From Laburnicola sp. R22_1 (Eukaryota; Ascomycota; Dothideomycetes; Pleosporales; Didymosphaeriaceae), in NCBI GenBank assembly GCA_014281115.1, contig JACONQ010000001.1, positions 2,914,001 to 2,978,000 on the forward strand: 64,000 nucleotides of DNA, in the 5' to 3' direction. The notes beneath the pieces are model-generated. The model saw nothing but the letters and a program-made list of their open reading frames with translations. It did not search any database and was not told the origin of the DNA. How positions within the stretch are numbered: position 1 is the stretch's first letter; every line of letters begins with the position of its first letter. The position numbers and the translations under genes were made by a program. Below are positions 23,041-34,299 of the stretch, piece after piece.

Positions 23041-24182
23041 ATGTCACTCGCTCGACCCCTCACCTCGACGCAGCTCCGGAGCACCTCTAGACGTCTTCTC
23101 TGCCTCGCGCGCCCACGATTCCAGCCTCCAATCCTCATTCCATCGCGACCTCAAGCTGCTTTCCACGTGTCCCCGCGACAGCTACAAAACGACGACATGG
23201 CGGACCGACCGACCGGCCTCAAGGCGAACAAGGGCATCGAGCTGCTCACGTTTGGAACATCGAACGGCGTCAAGGCGTCCATCATATTGGAGGAGCTCAA
23301 GGAGGCCTACGGAAAGGACTACACATGGTGAATAGCCTCGTGTCAGTGGAGCTTGGAAACACATGCTTATGGCATCTGGCGTCTAGGCAAGGAATCAACA
23401 TCGGCCAGAACATCCAGAAGGAGCCCTGTAAGCGATCTCACGGCACACGCCCTGGCGATGTAGGCCGCATGTGCTGACGGTACACCTATGTTTAGGGTTC
23501 ACGAAGCTGAATCCCAACGGCCGCATTCCCGTCATCGTAGACCACGACAATGGCGGCTTTGCTGTCATGGAAGGCCTCGCCATCCTCACCTACTTGACAC
23601 GGACGTACGACAAGGACCATAAATTTTCTTTCGCAGACCCCCTGGATGTCAGTCGCGCGGAGCAGTGGATGGCATGGCAGCATGGTGGTCTGGGGCCGAT
23701 GCAAGGCCAAGCAAACCACTTCAACAGGTTCGCCAAGGAGAGGATCTACTATGGCATGCAGCGTTGTAAGTCAGGGCGTGGCATGAACAGCCATGGACAT
23801 GGGCTTACTGTATCTTCCATTAGTCACTGGCGAGACGGAGCGCCTCGTTGGCGTCCTCGACAAGGCACTCGACGGAACAGACTACCTCGTGGGCAACAAA
23901 TATTCCATTGCCGACATCAGCTCTTTTGGCTGGATCAATGGGTTGCGGTTCGCCGGGATAGAGATCGACGACTTCCCGAATGTGAAGGCTTGGTGGGAGC
24001 GTATCCTTGCGCGTCCCGCAGTGAAGAAGGGCCTAGCTGTGCCCTCCGAGTCGCCGTTCGGAAACGAAACGTACCGGCAGAGGCTCCAGGACGACAAGGA
24101 GTTTGCGGAGAAGGAGACCAAATTGAAGGAACAGATCAAGGCTGCGAAGGAACAGTACGGGTACAAGTATACTTCTCCTTGA
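23041..24182 (+). CDS. Ure2/YfcG-type glutathione S-transferase, probable mitochondrial leader
   Basis: Four exons (23041-23327, 23387-23427, 23496-23765, 23824-24182) encode 318 residues. The body begins around MADRPTGLKANKGIELLTFG, then NGVKASIILEELKE. It continues across joins into KEPWFTKLNPNGRIPVIVD, the thioredoxin-fold half with the glutathione-contact region of Ure2-type GSTs, and EGLAILTYLTRTYD. The C-terminal helical domain includes YSIADISSFGWI and PAVKKGL. Ahead of it lie ~52 residues rich in Arg, Ser and Leu with no acidic residue until QNDD, a likely mitochondrial presequence. A second in-frame ATG at 23197 would give a leaderless 266-residue form. Such enzymes act on disulfides or peroxides with glutathione. 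The ATG at 22942 is also in frame but precedes the TATA-like element. Confidence 0.9.
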
Positions 24183-25241
24183 AGCGCTCGGGTACAGTTG
24201 TCCGAGACAACGCTGAGCAAGATGTAGAGTAGATGTGAAGGCGCGCATCCAGTGACTCAGAAGAGCTTGGGTGACGGGTGACTCTTCCAGTTGCACGCAT
24301 ACATTCATTCTTGCTCTTCACGTTGTGCCGTCTTAGCCATGAGTAACTCACACAGACCCACCTAACCCGCTACGTTTCAGCATTCGGCGGCATCTCGTTC
24401 AATGTTGACTCTTGAACCGCTTGTGCATCCGTTCTGGCGCTGAAACCGAGCCGGAAATACCCAACGGCGGCTTGCCTCCAGGATGACAAACACCAATGGA
24501 GGCGTTGCTCACCCCTGTCAGCATCTGCCCTTGGCGTAGGTCATAGGCGCCGGCTAAGCGATTGGACATGCAGCGCGACAGGCTTTCTTCAGAGTTTCTG
24601 ATCGCGGCTCGTTGCTGGCCGCTTTGACTGTGCTTCGCACCCGTGTACATATAAGTATTCCAGCGGGGAGTCACCCTCTCAGCATCACCTCTTTGCGCTC
24701 TCTCCTTCCGACTGTACCTTCACCCCGCAGCTGCGCTGCCATTCTGCATTGTTTCGTTGCTATAAGTTTTCCCTTTCGGCGCCCTTTCTTTGTACTTTCC
24801 TTATCAAGTTTCTTTGTCGATCATTGTACGAAAAGAGCAACCCACGAGGACAAGAACGCCAACTGCCGCTTCCAACACATACTTCCGCTTAATCGACGTC
24901 ACACTCACAGGTGCTCGAAGCACCCCTGCTCACTACCATTTCCTTTGAGCCCGCGCGCTTGTTCTCCAACAATACACTTCCGGACACACAATAGCATTGT
25001 GCGCTGCGACGCCTTTCATTGTGTGAGAGTCGACCGTCTTTATAACCACCACGCCCGCCCCTTCGCGCCATAAATCTGCATACCCGACGTATACACATCA
25101 CATCACATCCCGCACACCAGCAAACTCGCCGTCCTTTCCACTTTCTCGTTCTCGGAGAAAGCACCAACTTCCACACACACCTAAAGCGATACTTACCTAC
25201 GTAAGCGCTCTGGATCCCTACCACGACCACCAGATCCTAAT
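24183..25241. other. Promoter and long leader of the MARVEL-like gene
   Basis: From about 24660 to 25200 the plus strand is strongly pyrimidine-rich (CT and CA runs), the usual look of a highly expressed fungal promoter. A GTAAGC at 25200 suggests a possible leader intron. No protein gene is supported. Confidence 0.45.
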
Positions 25242-25858
25242 ATGATCCAAGTCGTCCTCATGGCTCTCAAATTCCTATCTCGCGGCTCTATGAAGGGCGA
25301 GAAAGGCGGTGCGGTTAGTAACCTCAAGGCCAGCATGTCGGTTGGCTCCATCTTCCGCATCGTCATGCGCTTCTTCCAGCTCATCATGGGCATCGTTGTC
25401 ATCGGCCTCTACGCCCAGGACCTCCGTCGCGCCCATAAAGCAGGCGTCTACTACGACTCCAAGTGGATGTACGCCACCATCACCGGCACCCTCGCATCCT
25501 TCTGGGCCATCGTCTGCATGCTCCCGCTTGTCAAGGCGTGGTTCCTTTTCGGAGTCGACTTTGTCCTCTTCATCCTCTATGTCGCGGCTTTCGGCATCTT
25601 CGGGAAGATGTACATCAATGAAGACCCGGAGGGCAACGGTGGCATTATCCGCATGAAGAACGCCGTGTGGATTCTGCTTGTCAACATGTTCCTGTGGCTT
25701 ATCACTTCGGTGTATGGCTGCGTCGTTTTTGTGAAGTACTGGAAGGGTAAGACTGCTCATATTGAGAGTGTTTGAGCTATCCGCTAACGGTACTGCGATT
25801 AGGACGTACAACTTTCACTGGCCGTGCCCCTGCGCACCCCCAGATGTCCTCCGTCTAA
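25242..25858 (+). CDS. MARVEL-like four-helix membrane protein
   Basis: Exons 25242-25746 and 25803-25858 encode 186 residues. There are four hydrophobic segments: IVMRFFQLIMGIVVIGLYA, then ITGTLASFWAIVCMLPL, then FLFGVDFVLFILYVAAFGIF, then AVWILLVNMFLWLITSVYG. The conserved YYDSKWMYA lies between helices 1 and 2, and YINEDPEGNGGIIRMKNAVW in the last loop. This matches fungal MARVEL-domain proteins (Nce102-like size and topology), which mark plasma-membrane or sorting domains in yeast. Specific function is not known. Reading through the intron would give a different short tail ending at 25775; splicing gives the family-like ending GRTTFTGRAPAHPQ. A second Met six codons in (MALKFLSRG) could also be the start. 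Confidence 0.85.
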
Positions 25859-26975
25859 TCCCACATGACCCGTCCATGATGATGAGTTGCACAATAGGCT
25901 AATCCGAGATACTAGAGGACTTTGATCACCATCAAGCTCGAAGTTACCTTCTAGCCATCTCACCATCTCGCCATGTCATCATTTTGTCCGACTGGTTACC
26001 AATACCACCTATATTTTTCCCATTGTTTCAGCATCGATACCCTGCGCTGTGTTTTGGCGGCCATGCAAGCATGGTTTTGTATAATAGAAATTGAGTTTCA
26101 CACCCATGTTTGTCTTTTGAATGTCGGTTTGCTTCTCAAGCGTTGTCTTGCTTTATGCTTGTACGCCGTCGTCGAGCGTTTTAATTATCGCGGTTACGAT
26201 AGCCTGCCTGTGGTGAAGAGTGCTAGAAATCTATGAGTCTATCGCATACCAACGAAGAGCATGTCATAGACTACTTTGTGAGTCTGCACATGTTGTTGCT
26301 CGGGTCTCCACTGCCCATGTCTCATCACACGTGAATCGCCAGCGCAGCGCAGGACTCCAGTCCCAGAGATCGTCCTCGTCCTCTTTTAATTCATGTGACT
26401 ATGTAGACGTAAGTCACGTACGCAAGCAAGGCTTAGCGAAAATGCTCTTGGAACCTTTCTGACGCAGTGCCGTGACTGCGGCGAGGGGGGCCGACGCCTG
26501 ACGCGAACACGAAGAATGCTAGCTCCAGCCACACATTGGGTCCGGGGTGAGAGTTCGGTACGGTTGGGCAACTAGAGGGGTAGTGATAGGAATACGATCG
26601 ATTATCGATTAATTCGAACGAAGGTGTCCAGGCACCACATAATATGCAGCTGGCTGCAGTCGAAATATCAGCCTGGTTGAATTCAATTGCGCATCGCTCT
26701 TCACCGAGTGCAAGGCAACAGAAGTAGAAAGAACGGTACAAGCAGGGTCGCGCCAAGTGACGCTAACGTTGCTAAGCCATCTTGTGGCTGTGAAGCTCAG
26801 GCCGAAGGCAAAGTCGTCATATCTGTCGGCTGCCTCGCTATAAGAGTCACCTACTACTACTCTTCAGCCCCCAAGTCGCCCTCCTCTCGATCTCACTTTA
26901 ACAAACCCCCTAGTCTACAGCAACTTTCAACTTCACAAAGTCGAATACAAATCCACCACACAACCGCATACGCTG
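25859..26975. other. Intergenic region upstream of annexin
   Basis: No gene is supported. The last ~120 bases before the annexin start are rich in A and C, as expected of a leader. Confidence 0.4.
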
Positions 26976-28487
26976 ATGTACGGGCAAGGACAGCGAGGAT
27001 ACGGTCAACAAGGAGGATGGAACCAGCCCCCGCCTGGTCAGTATAACACGCCATGGGGCGCCCCGCCACCAGCCAACTATCCACCTCCAGATCAGCAAGG
27101 CTACGGGGGCCAAGCAGGGTATCAACAGCCTCCTCCTCCGCAGCAAGGTTATGGAGCTCCCGCAGGCCAGCAAGGCTATGGTGGGCAGCCAGGATATAGA
27201 GCACCCCCAGGGCAGCAAGCCTACGGCGGGCACTCGGGATATGGAGCACCGGCGCCGAACCAATACTCGTCACCTTCACCACAAGGCCAATGGGGTCAGC
27301 CGCCGCCAGGACAATATCAGCAGCCCGGATATGGAGCTCCACCACCTCAGCAATATGGAGCTCCCGCTCCTCCAGGCCAGCAATATGGAACGCACGCTCC
27401 TCCGCAGAATTTCGGACCACCGACCCAGCCCTCGCTAGGTTATGGCCCCGTGCAAACTGCTAATATCGATGTCACACAGGATGTTCAAGCGCTTCAAAAA
27501 GCCATGAAAGGGTTCGGCACCGATGAGACAATGTTGATAAAGGTATTAGCCAAGAAGGACCCGCTCCAGATCAACACTATCCGCATGGCCTATGATCAGC
27601 ACAGGGATTTGATCCAGCAGCTTGAGAAGGAGACCTCTGGCAATTTTGAGAAAGGCTTGGTTCAGATCGCCCGCGGTCCGCTCATCGGAGACTGCTACAC
27701 GCTGTATGGAGCCATGAAGGGCCTCGGGACCAATGAAGCTGCTCTCGATGATGTGCTCGTCGGACGTTCCAACGCCGACGTTAATGCGATCAAGACCGAA
27801 TACCAGCGCATCTTTGGTAAGAGCCTCGAGGCTGACCTAAGGGGGGATCTTTCGGCCGGAACAGAACAGATGTGTAAGTGATCTCTAGGGCTGTACACGA
27901 CGTGACATGAGCTAATGGATGCTGGCCAGATATGATGATCATCGGTGCACGTCGAGCAGAAGATTCTGCACCAGTCATAAAAGACAACATTGACAAGGAC
28001 GTGGCCGAGCTGCAGGGCGCAATGGGAAATATGATAACCAAGAATCCCAGCTCTGTCTGCGACCTCCTCTTCAGTCGTAATGATGCCCAGATCCGCGCCA
28101 TATGCCAGAACTATCAGCAGCGATTCTTCAAGCCCCTGGAACAGGTTATCAAGTCGAGGTTCTCAGGTCATATGGAGGATGCTCTCCTTTTGCTTCTCGC
28201 TCGAGCGAACAATCGCGCCGAAGCTGAGGCAGTACGGCTGGAAGAGTCCATGGCCGGCATTGGAACGAAGAACGAGCTATTGCTACAGCGCGTTGTGAGG
28301 TGTCACTGGGACCAGAACTTCATGCGCGCTGTGTCCGACGCGTACCAGCGCAAGTACGGCAAGACGCTCGTCAAACGGATTGAGGGCGAGCTGAGAGGAG
28401 ACTTTGTAAGTAAAACTGTGGCAACCCAAGTGCGAGATTTGCTAACGAATTCTGTAGGAGAAGTTGATGGTCGCTTGTGTCAAGTGA
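26976..28487 (+). CDS. Fungal annexin (annexin XIV type)
   Basis: Exons 26976-27873, 27930-28405 and 28458-28487 encode 467 residues; the last exon supplies only EKLMVACVK, the closing motif of the fourth repeat. Residues 1-~155 are Tyr/Gly/Gln/Pro-rich, repeating units like QQGYG and GAPPP, a low-complexity head found on many fungal annexins. Four annexin repeats follow. Calcium loops are clear in repeat 1 (MKGFGTDE), repeat 2 (MKGLGTNE) and repeat 4 (MAGIGTKNE), and degenerate in repeat 3 (MGNMITKN), so repeat 3 probably does not bind calcium in the type-II way. The family binds acidic phospholipids in a calcium-dependent manner; a specific cell role is not established in filamentous fungi. 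Confidence 0.93.
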
Positions 28488-29768
28488 GCTTCTCGATCAA
28501 CCCGCATCCAACTGCTGTTCACACGAAACACGTCCTCACTTTAGTTCTGAAAGTTCTGAAAGTTCCCATTGGAGTGTCTGCAGAGGTCATTCGGTTCTAG
28601 GGTCCTTTTTCTTATCTTTTACCTCTGCTTTATGATTCACACGTTTTTCCTTGTTTAGACTGCTTATACCGGGTATAGGTATATCTGGAGGGATGGGTTT
28701 CTGGCCACTTCAATTCCTACAAAGATCGTAGGTTGTATTATACCCCGATTCTACAGGATTTCAATCAATCATTCTATCTCTTTGCCATAGTTAACAAATG
28801 TTCATTTGAAGTGCACTGACCACTGCCATTGCTGTGAAATAGCCTTCGTCGTCTCGATAACCCGACAACGAATCTGGACTGGTGAACACGGCCACAGCAA
28901 ATTGAGGACCAGGCTTCAAATAGAAATATTCTGTATTGGATAGTAACACGCGTCCGATCAATAGGGGTTCTCTATCACATCTTTGCAGAGTGACTTTGTC
29001 TCTCGAAGGCGTGCTGGTAAGGTATACGGCGTGGGAACTGTATTGCTCCTCGCAAAGCGGGCGACTGCTGGATGGGGTTGGTTGAACAACGCATGCCACA
29101 AGAGTGCGTAGAATACAGAGACGACTGCATCTGCGCTGTTCTCTGCGGCCGAGCAATGGAGTAGAATCTAGCCAGCACTCTGCGCTACTCTGAGACATGG
29201 AGGTTGGAGGAAGCTCTGCGTTTTGAGCCACATGGGGAAACATGCGGAACATGAACGTATATCCATATGCCATAGTAATAATCCTGCATCTTTCTACGGT
29301 ATTTGTTTGTTGTACTTATTCGAGCGGAAGCGCATTTGCTCGATGGCTTGCTCGATGGAAGGCAAACGTCGTATTGATACCTACCTATGGTACCTATGGT
29401 AGGTAGGCTGTGGATGCGTTAGCGTCTAGCTACACTCAACCCAACGTCTACCTACCTACCATCAACAAAGCAATTGTTCGGAAGGGAAAATGATTAAAAA
29501 GCAAATGTGATGCTATTCAACCGCAAATGAAAGACGCTCGACTCGATACCACCCGAAGAGGCGCGGAAGGTTTGCCGGAAACGCGTTAGAACGACTCGGC
29601 TGCAGTGCCAACCAGGGGTTTGTCCAGATACTGAGCCGCCACCGCGCCCCCACAGCGTAGCGATTGATAAATTTACACGTCCCGCTGCTGCTCTTTGCGT
29701 GATGTGTTTTTGCTTGTCTATATATATTTTTAAACTCTGAAAATGTCATCTTCTACTACCAAACCAAT
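28488..29768. other. Intergenic region
   Basis: No supported gene. Around 29377-29408 there is a cluster of TACC/GGTA units forming short inverted repeats, with more TACC units near 29450. Such motifs are scattered through many ascomycete intergenic regions. Confidence 0.4.
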
Positions 29769-29848
29769 GCATCTATGGTCCAGTGGTAGGATAATTGCCT
29801 TCCATTCTGAGTGAGCAATTGGCACGGGTTCGATTCCCGTTGGATGCA
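29769..29848 (+). tRNA. tRNA-Gly (UCC) with a 9-nt intron
   Basis: Folds as a cloverleaf. The acceptor stem GCATCTA pairs with TGGATGC (one G-T pair), and the D arm is GTCC-AGTGGTA-GGAT. The anticodon stem ATTGC/GCAAT encloses CTTCCA and a further A once TTCTGAGTG (29805-29813) is removed. The T arm is ACGGG-TTCGATT-CCCGT. The anticodon TCC (29801-29803) reads GGA (and GGG by wobble). The intron lies just 3' of position 37, the canonical nuclear position. The discriminator base is A; CCA is not encoded. Confidence 0.95.
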
Positions 29849-29854
29849 CTACTC

Positions 29855-29864
29855 TTTTTTTTTT
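29855..29864 (+). terminator. RNA polymerase III terminator of the tRNA gene
   Basis: A run of ten T residues begins six bases after the tRNA discriminator base, the usual pol III stop signal. Confidence 0.85.
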
Positions 29865-31098
29865 GGAGTTGTTTGGTGTCTGTCGCTGGTCGTCATTTTT
29901 TTAAGTCAAAAGTTGTTCGTTGTTCGTTCCATGGTGGTCGACTGCTGAGATGTTGCGACGCCTCAACTCGACAGTGCCACCGCATCTGCGCAAAACAATA
30001 ATATTTTTGCACATGTCCATACAGATATATCCCCGCACTAGGTAGGTAGATCTACGCATGGACATACTGTACTACATACACATGATCGATCGACTGCCCT
30101 CTACAACGCCTCGGAACGACCAAGACCGCTACGTCGGGGACACGCATCTTTCCCTATGGAGCTCACCGGTGCCTCTATCCACCACCGAGAAAGCATCACG
30201 CGACACGGTATCCTATCTGTCCTATCTACCAGACCGACCGACCGCGCACACGCACGCATGTCTCGTTTCAAACCACGAGAGTACCTGGGTGGCATGCATG
30301 TATGTATATGTACATGGCCTGCCGTCAGGGGCACGGCCAACCGTTTCAAGCGGCAATGACGAAGCGAGCGAGGCACGAATATGCATACGTATGGATGTAT
30401 CATGTGCATGTATGTATGCATATGTATGGGCTTCCCGCCCGAAGGTCGCACAGAAAAACGCCTTGGTGATAAGGCAACAGCCCCGCTTGCGGTGTGCTGA
30501 TTGGAGTGTGTGTGTGCATGTGTGTGGTCATCAGCCCTGTGGTATCTGACCGCGGGGCCCATCGCGTTCTAGCTTTCTCGTTTCTCGTTTCTCGGCTCCA
30601 GGCATCAGGTCGGCAGGTCGGCAGGCTGGCTGGATCATGATGGAGCCTAGGGATGCGCTGTCGTGGCAGCGCAACACAGGCGGTATCTACCACGTAGACG
30701 AGACGGCGATGGACCCGCCGAGCGGCGCCGCCCGCGAGCGGGGCGAGTCGGTGTACGAGGGTTGTGGACACGCGGTCTGCGAGCTGTTTCGGTGGGTTGG
30801 AATGCGCTGCGGGGCGCGTGATTGGCTGGTGCGTGTCTGTCTCACCGACATGCTTTTGCGGGCGGGAGATGCCGCCAAGCGTGGGACTGTGTCTTTTGTG
30901 TGCTTGCTCGTGGACGAAGGATTGATACATAAGGCGACGAGGCGGCCGCATGCATGGTGGGCTTGCGTGCCGCATATCTGTCCTGCTCCTGTTCTGAATC
31001 CTCGCCTCGTCGATAACCGTACTTAATTCAACACGCGCCCAGCCCGTCTTTCAACAGCTGGAGACGGAAAGATACCCGTCCACTATCTGCCCTACACA
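29865..31098. other. Intergenic region with ATGT/GTAT-type repeats
   Basis: From roughly 30290 to 30430 there are two imperfect blocks of CATG/TATG/GTAT units, and (TG)n near 30510. Open frames cross it on both strands but are repetitive or lack motifs. A Cys/Trp-containing frame at 30637-31026 is not recognisable as a gene. Confidence 0.45.
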
Positions 31099-31641
31099 AT
31101 GCCAGCAATGCCGGCCTACGATAACGAGTTCCAGCCCCTGCCGCCGCTCCGCACTGCGACAAGCGGCTCGGGCTCGCAGTCATCGGGCACGGCCTCTCCA
31201 GATGCGCCGTCGCCCACCTCCACCTTCTCACGCGGGCTCCGCTCACCAACCTCTCCTGCTGAAGAGTCCTTCTTCGGCGCCATCACTTCGCGCATGCGTG
31301 GTAGGTCGCGCAGCCGGTCTCGCAGGCCGCCGATCCGCAAGCGGTCCAAGTCCCCGATGGTGATGCCGCCCGAGCACGTCCCACCGACTTCCAACGCGCA
31401 CCCCGCCAGCCCAACATACGCCGCCCCACCTCGCCCCCAACAATCTCGACACGTTTCGACGCCCAGCCAAAGCTCGACCAAGTCGGCGGCGACTAAAGCC
31501 ACGAGGCCCAGCATGCAGGCTCCAGAGCGCCGCAGGTCAAGCAACAGCGACATGTGGCGCGGGCGACATTCCAACTCGTGGCTCTTCAACGACTTCTCAG
31601 TCACTGACACGGCGACGAAGTTTTTCACACGGAAGTCGTGA
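31099..31641 (+). CDS. Small basic Ser/Pro/Arg-rich protein, conserved fungal type, function unknown
   Basis: Single frame of 180 codons starting MPAMPAYDNEFQPLPPL. Ser, Pro, Thr and Arg dominate. An Arg/Ser block (RMRGRSRSRSRRPPIRKRSK, about residues 65-84) could be a nuclear signal or RS-like region. The only ordered-looking part is the C-terminus, SWLFNDFSVTDTATKFFTRK, an aromatic end of the sort seen in small uncharacterised fungal proteins. No catalytic motif is present, and the call rests mainly on composition and that tail. A leader rich in CA precedes the start. Confidence 0.6.
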   Translation: MPAMPAYDNEFQPLPPLRTATSGSGSQSSGTASPDAPSPTSTFSRGLRSPTSPAEESFFGAITSRMRGRSRSRSRRPPIRKRSKSPMVMPPEHVPPTSNAHPASPTYAAPPRPQQSRHVSTPSQSSTKSAATKATRPSMQAPERRRSSNSDMWRGRHSNSWLFNDFSVTDTATKFFTRKS

Positions 31642-32355
31642 ACGCGCGCTGAGGCGGGACTGTCTGCGACTCTGTCCTGCGACTCCGGCCAGATAGCTGC
31701 TGGCAAGCTTCACACTCGTTGGGTGTCCGGTGGCCCTTTTACGACTTTTTTGACGGCAACGAATGATGACGATGTGGTAACCAGATTGGATAGTGTGTCG
31801 CTGGTGCGAATAATGCCCGCTAGATGCAGGGCAGTGGTCTCTTTCTTCTTTCCTTCATCCCATATCCGAGCATGCATAGTCTGAACTTTCGTTTCCTGTA
31901 CCATGTATATTAGCACAGAGTAAGATGTCTGGTGCGAAAGGAATTGCATCCTGTTGCCTGAACCTAGATGTGTCTTCCACAGTGAACCAAGCCTACTGAT
32001 CATGTTGCTTGCCTGCGCGTTTCGAGTTAGTACCAGTGATGCGCGGCCACCTTGCCCTGTCGCATCACACAAAGAGTGTCCTCCAGGAGGAATGAGGAGG
32101 AAAGAGCTGAGGTTGCGAGCGGTGCGTGATCTCAAGTCCGCCTTTGCACTGCCCCCTTACTAATCTAGCACAACTTTCCCGCAGGAAAGGACCACACTCC
32201 ACCGTAATCCAGAGCGCAAACAACATACTGTGCATCCTGCATCTCATATTGATTAACATGGTATCACACAGCGCGGGACTTTGACTCGGGGATCTTAGAA
32301 TTTTCTAGCTACTCTGTTCCTCCTCGACCGCACTGCTGCACGGCTGTAAACACCC
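31642..32355. other. Convergent intergenic region
   Basis: 3' flanks of the genes at 31099 and 32356. No supported gene; a 141-codon minus-strand frame (32135-31710) has no recognisable features. Confidence 0.4.
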
Positions 32356-33327
32356 TCAGTTCCTAACAGAAGTAGGATCAGCTATGCGAACCGATGTTTT
32401 CCAAAACTGCCGCCTCGAGTCGAGGTCGCTGATTACAATTCTCTTCGTGCTGCCAACGACAAGCTTCACAGGATGTTGTTTCTGTGCCGTATATGGACCC
32501 CGGAATTGTACAAATACAGGAAGTATCTCCTTGTCACCCAGCCCGAGCTCGTAAGACGCATTCGGCATGGAAAAGATGTCGCTCCCGTCCGGTACATGCT
32601 CCTGCAACATGATAGGTTCCAGAGTAGCTACCAGCACAAGCGGGGAGTGGTTCTGCAAAGTGATCACATTGTGTGGAATTGCCATCAATCCAGTATCATC
32701 TTGGCCGTTGCCAATATTTGGTGCCGGTTGCGCGCGGCTGGGTAGCCAGTGAATAGTCGCGCGTGCCGGTTCAAGGGTCCGTTCTTCCATGACCCAAGCG
32801 AAGGGCAGGCCACCGTTACGCCTGGATTTGTGAGTGAAGGTGAGGCCGCCCTCACGCAAGGGCTTCCCATCAAAAAGGCTTGCAGAGCTCTTTTCGAAAG
32901 TGATCGCCGTGATCCAGGGTTGGAGCCGGAGGGTGAGCTTAACGGTTATCGCGGTATCGCGGTCGAAACGGTAGGTCAGCTTGGGGGTTGTGATATCGAC
33001 GGTTATGGCGGGTATTAGGTCTTGGAAGTTTGCATGCTGTGACTGTTTGCAGATGGGTAGTAATACCACAGCTAGTTCCTCCCTCTGGTCTTCTTCCACA
33101 AAGGTGTGCGCTTCCTCCTAAGTCGCGGATGTCTTGGAAATCCCGCCTACGAGACCATGGACTTGTTGCTGGACTGTTGCGTGGTTGGTGTAGACGCCAG
33201 GTGAACGGCCGACTTTAACTCCGTAGTATATGCGGTTCGCGGGCTTCGAGGTGGAATTGTGAGTCGCGGGAATGTCGCCCTCTGAACCGGGAGCGTCCGA
33301 ACTGCCATTCCTTAAATATTGGCCCAT
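32356..33327 (-). pseudogene. Viroplasmin/RNase H1-N domain protein interrupted by an in-frame TAG
   Basis: One reading frame runs from ATG at 33327 to a stop at 32356-32358, broken only by TAG at 33118-33120. The first part contains IYYGVKVGRSPGVYTN, then a QQQVHG block and KTSAT. This is the hybrid-binding fold shared by the N-terminus of eukaryotic RNase H1 and the caulimovirus viroplasmin domain. After the TAG the same frame reads EEAHTF, the next expected piece of the domain. About 245 residues of unknown, beta-rich-looking protein follow (LTYRFDRDTAITVKL). No RNase H catalytic domain follows. The second part has no Met for ~105 codons, so it depends on the upstream start. Either this is a nonsense mutation (one step from CAG), or a 45-nt in-phase intron ending at that TAG is spliced out, which would remove domain residues. 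Confidence 0.6.
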
Positions 33328-34299
33328 TGCGGCAAGCCGATAACGAGGCGTTGTGTGGAGGAAGTAGATGTTCCGTCGTTTGTATTAGCTGAAAGTATCA
33401 GAATGGAAGCGGGTGTATTGATGGATTTGTGATGGTACGAGTGTACTGTGGATGAGCAGAAGGCTTTCTACCCTGCTATACTGAACAGGTGGCTGGGGGG
33501 ACACGGAGCTCCTTCTGTTCGGGCTAGGGCTCACCAAGTCATCCAAGGAAAGCAGGACCAGCTGGACACGACTCTGGGTTACGTGGCAGCATGCGGCTCG
33601 ACCTGCAGAAGGCTAGATAACGATTAGTGAGAGAGTATTGCAGCCATCCATGATGTCTTGATCCGTTGTCAACTGCACGAAAGCGTTTTGGTGTCACTCT
33701 GCTACCTTGAACCGGCGCCCGTTCGGCAGCTGCCCATCATGGTACACCACACGCAGCAAGGGCTAGTACAGCACTGCTGGAAACTCTCTTCACAAGTGTT
33801 CGTGGTGCTGAAGTCCGACAAGAGAGCGTGATGTCGATGCTGCCCTGCCAGTCGCCGAGTTGTCGTCAACATCGCCTTACTAAGCCGGGCCGTGTAGCAA
33901 ACTCCAGGTCATCTCGTGTTTACCAAAGCCATCACTTGCCCCACGCCATCGACAGCCTGCACGATCCTTCGAGCGCGTCGGAAGATGCAGCCGCCTTTTG
34001 GTACAGATACTAGGCAGTCTAAATCCTTGTCAGGACGCCGATGTTCCCGAGGTCGGAATGACATAGCTGCGTAAGCTCTAGTGGAGCCTCCATGCTTCAC
34101 CCGCGTTTACACTGAGGTACCTGTCGAGTACACGACATCTAGAGCACAACATCCAGCGCCGTCACACGAGACACGCCTTTCCAGGCCATCACGCCAACAG
34201 CCGGGTTTCTACACCGCTGCGATACGCCTAGAAAGCGCCCCTCCTGCCCCTCTGCAACGGCTATCGCCCCACCATACCTACAGTCCACTGATCTTAATT
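33328..34299. other. Divergent intergenic region
   Basis: Nearly 1 kb between two divergent starts. No gene, tRNA or clear repeat is visible. Confidence 0.45.

Noticed and set aside
28791..29273. 160-codon minus-strand frame beside the annexin gene
   Set aside because: No domain, no supporting splice structure and scattered composition.
29377..29408. TACC/GGTA cluster as a possible CRISPR-like or regulatory array
   Set aside because: Units are only four to eight bases with no unique spacers; this is a nuclear fungal genome and such motifs are common.
30101..31026. Overlapping frames on both strands near 30-31 kb
   Set aside because: Cross ATGT/GTAT repeats and lack motifs; no single frame is favoured.
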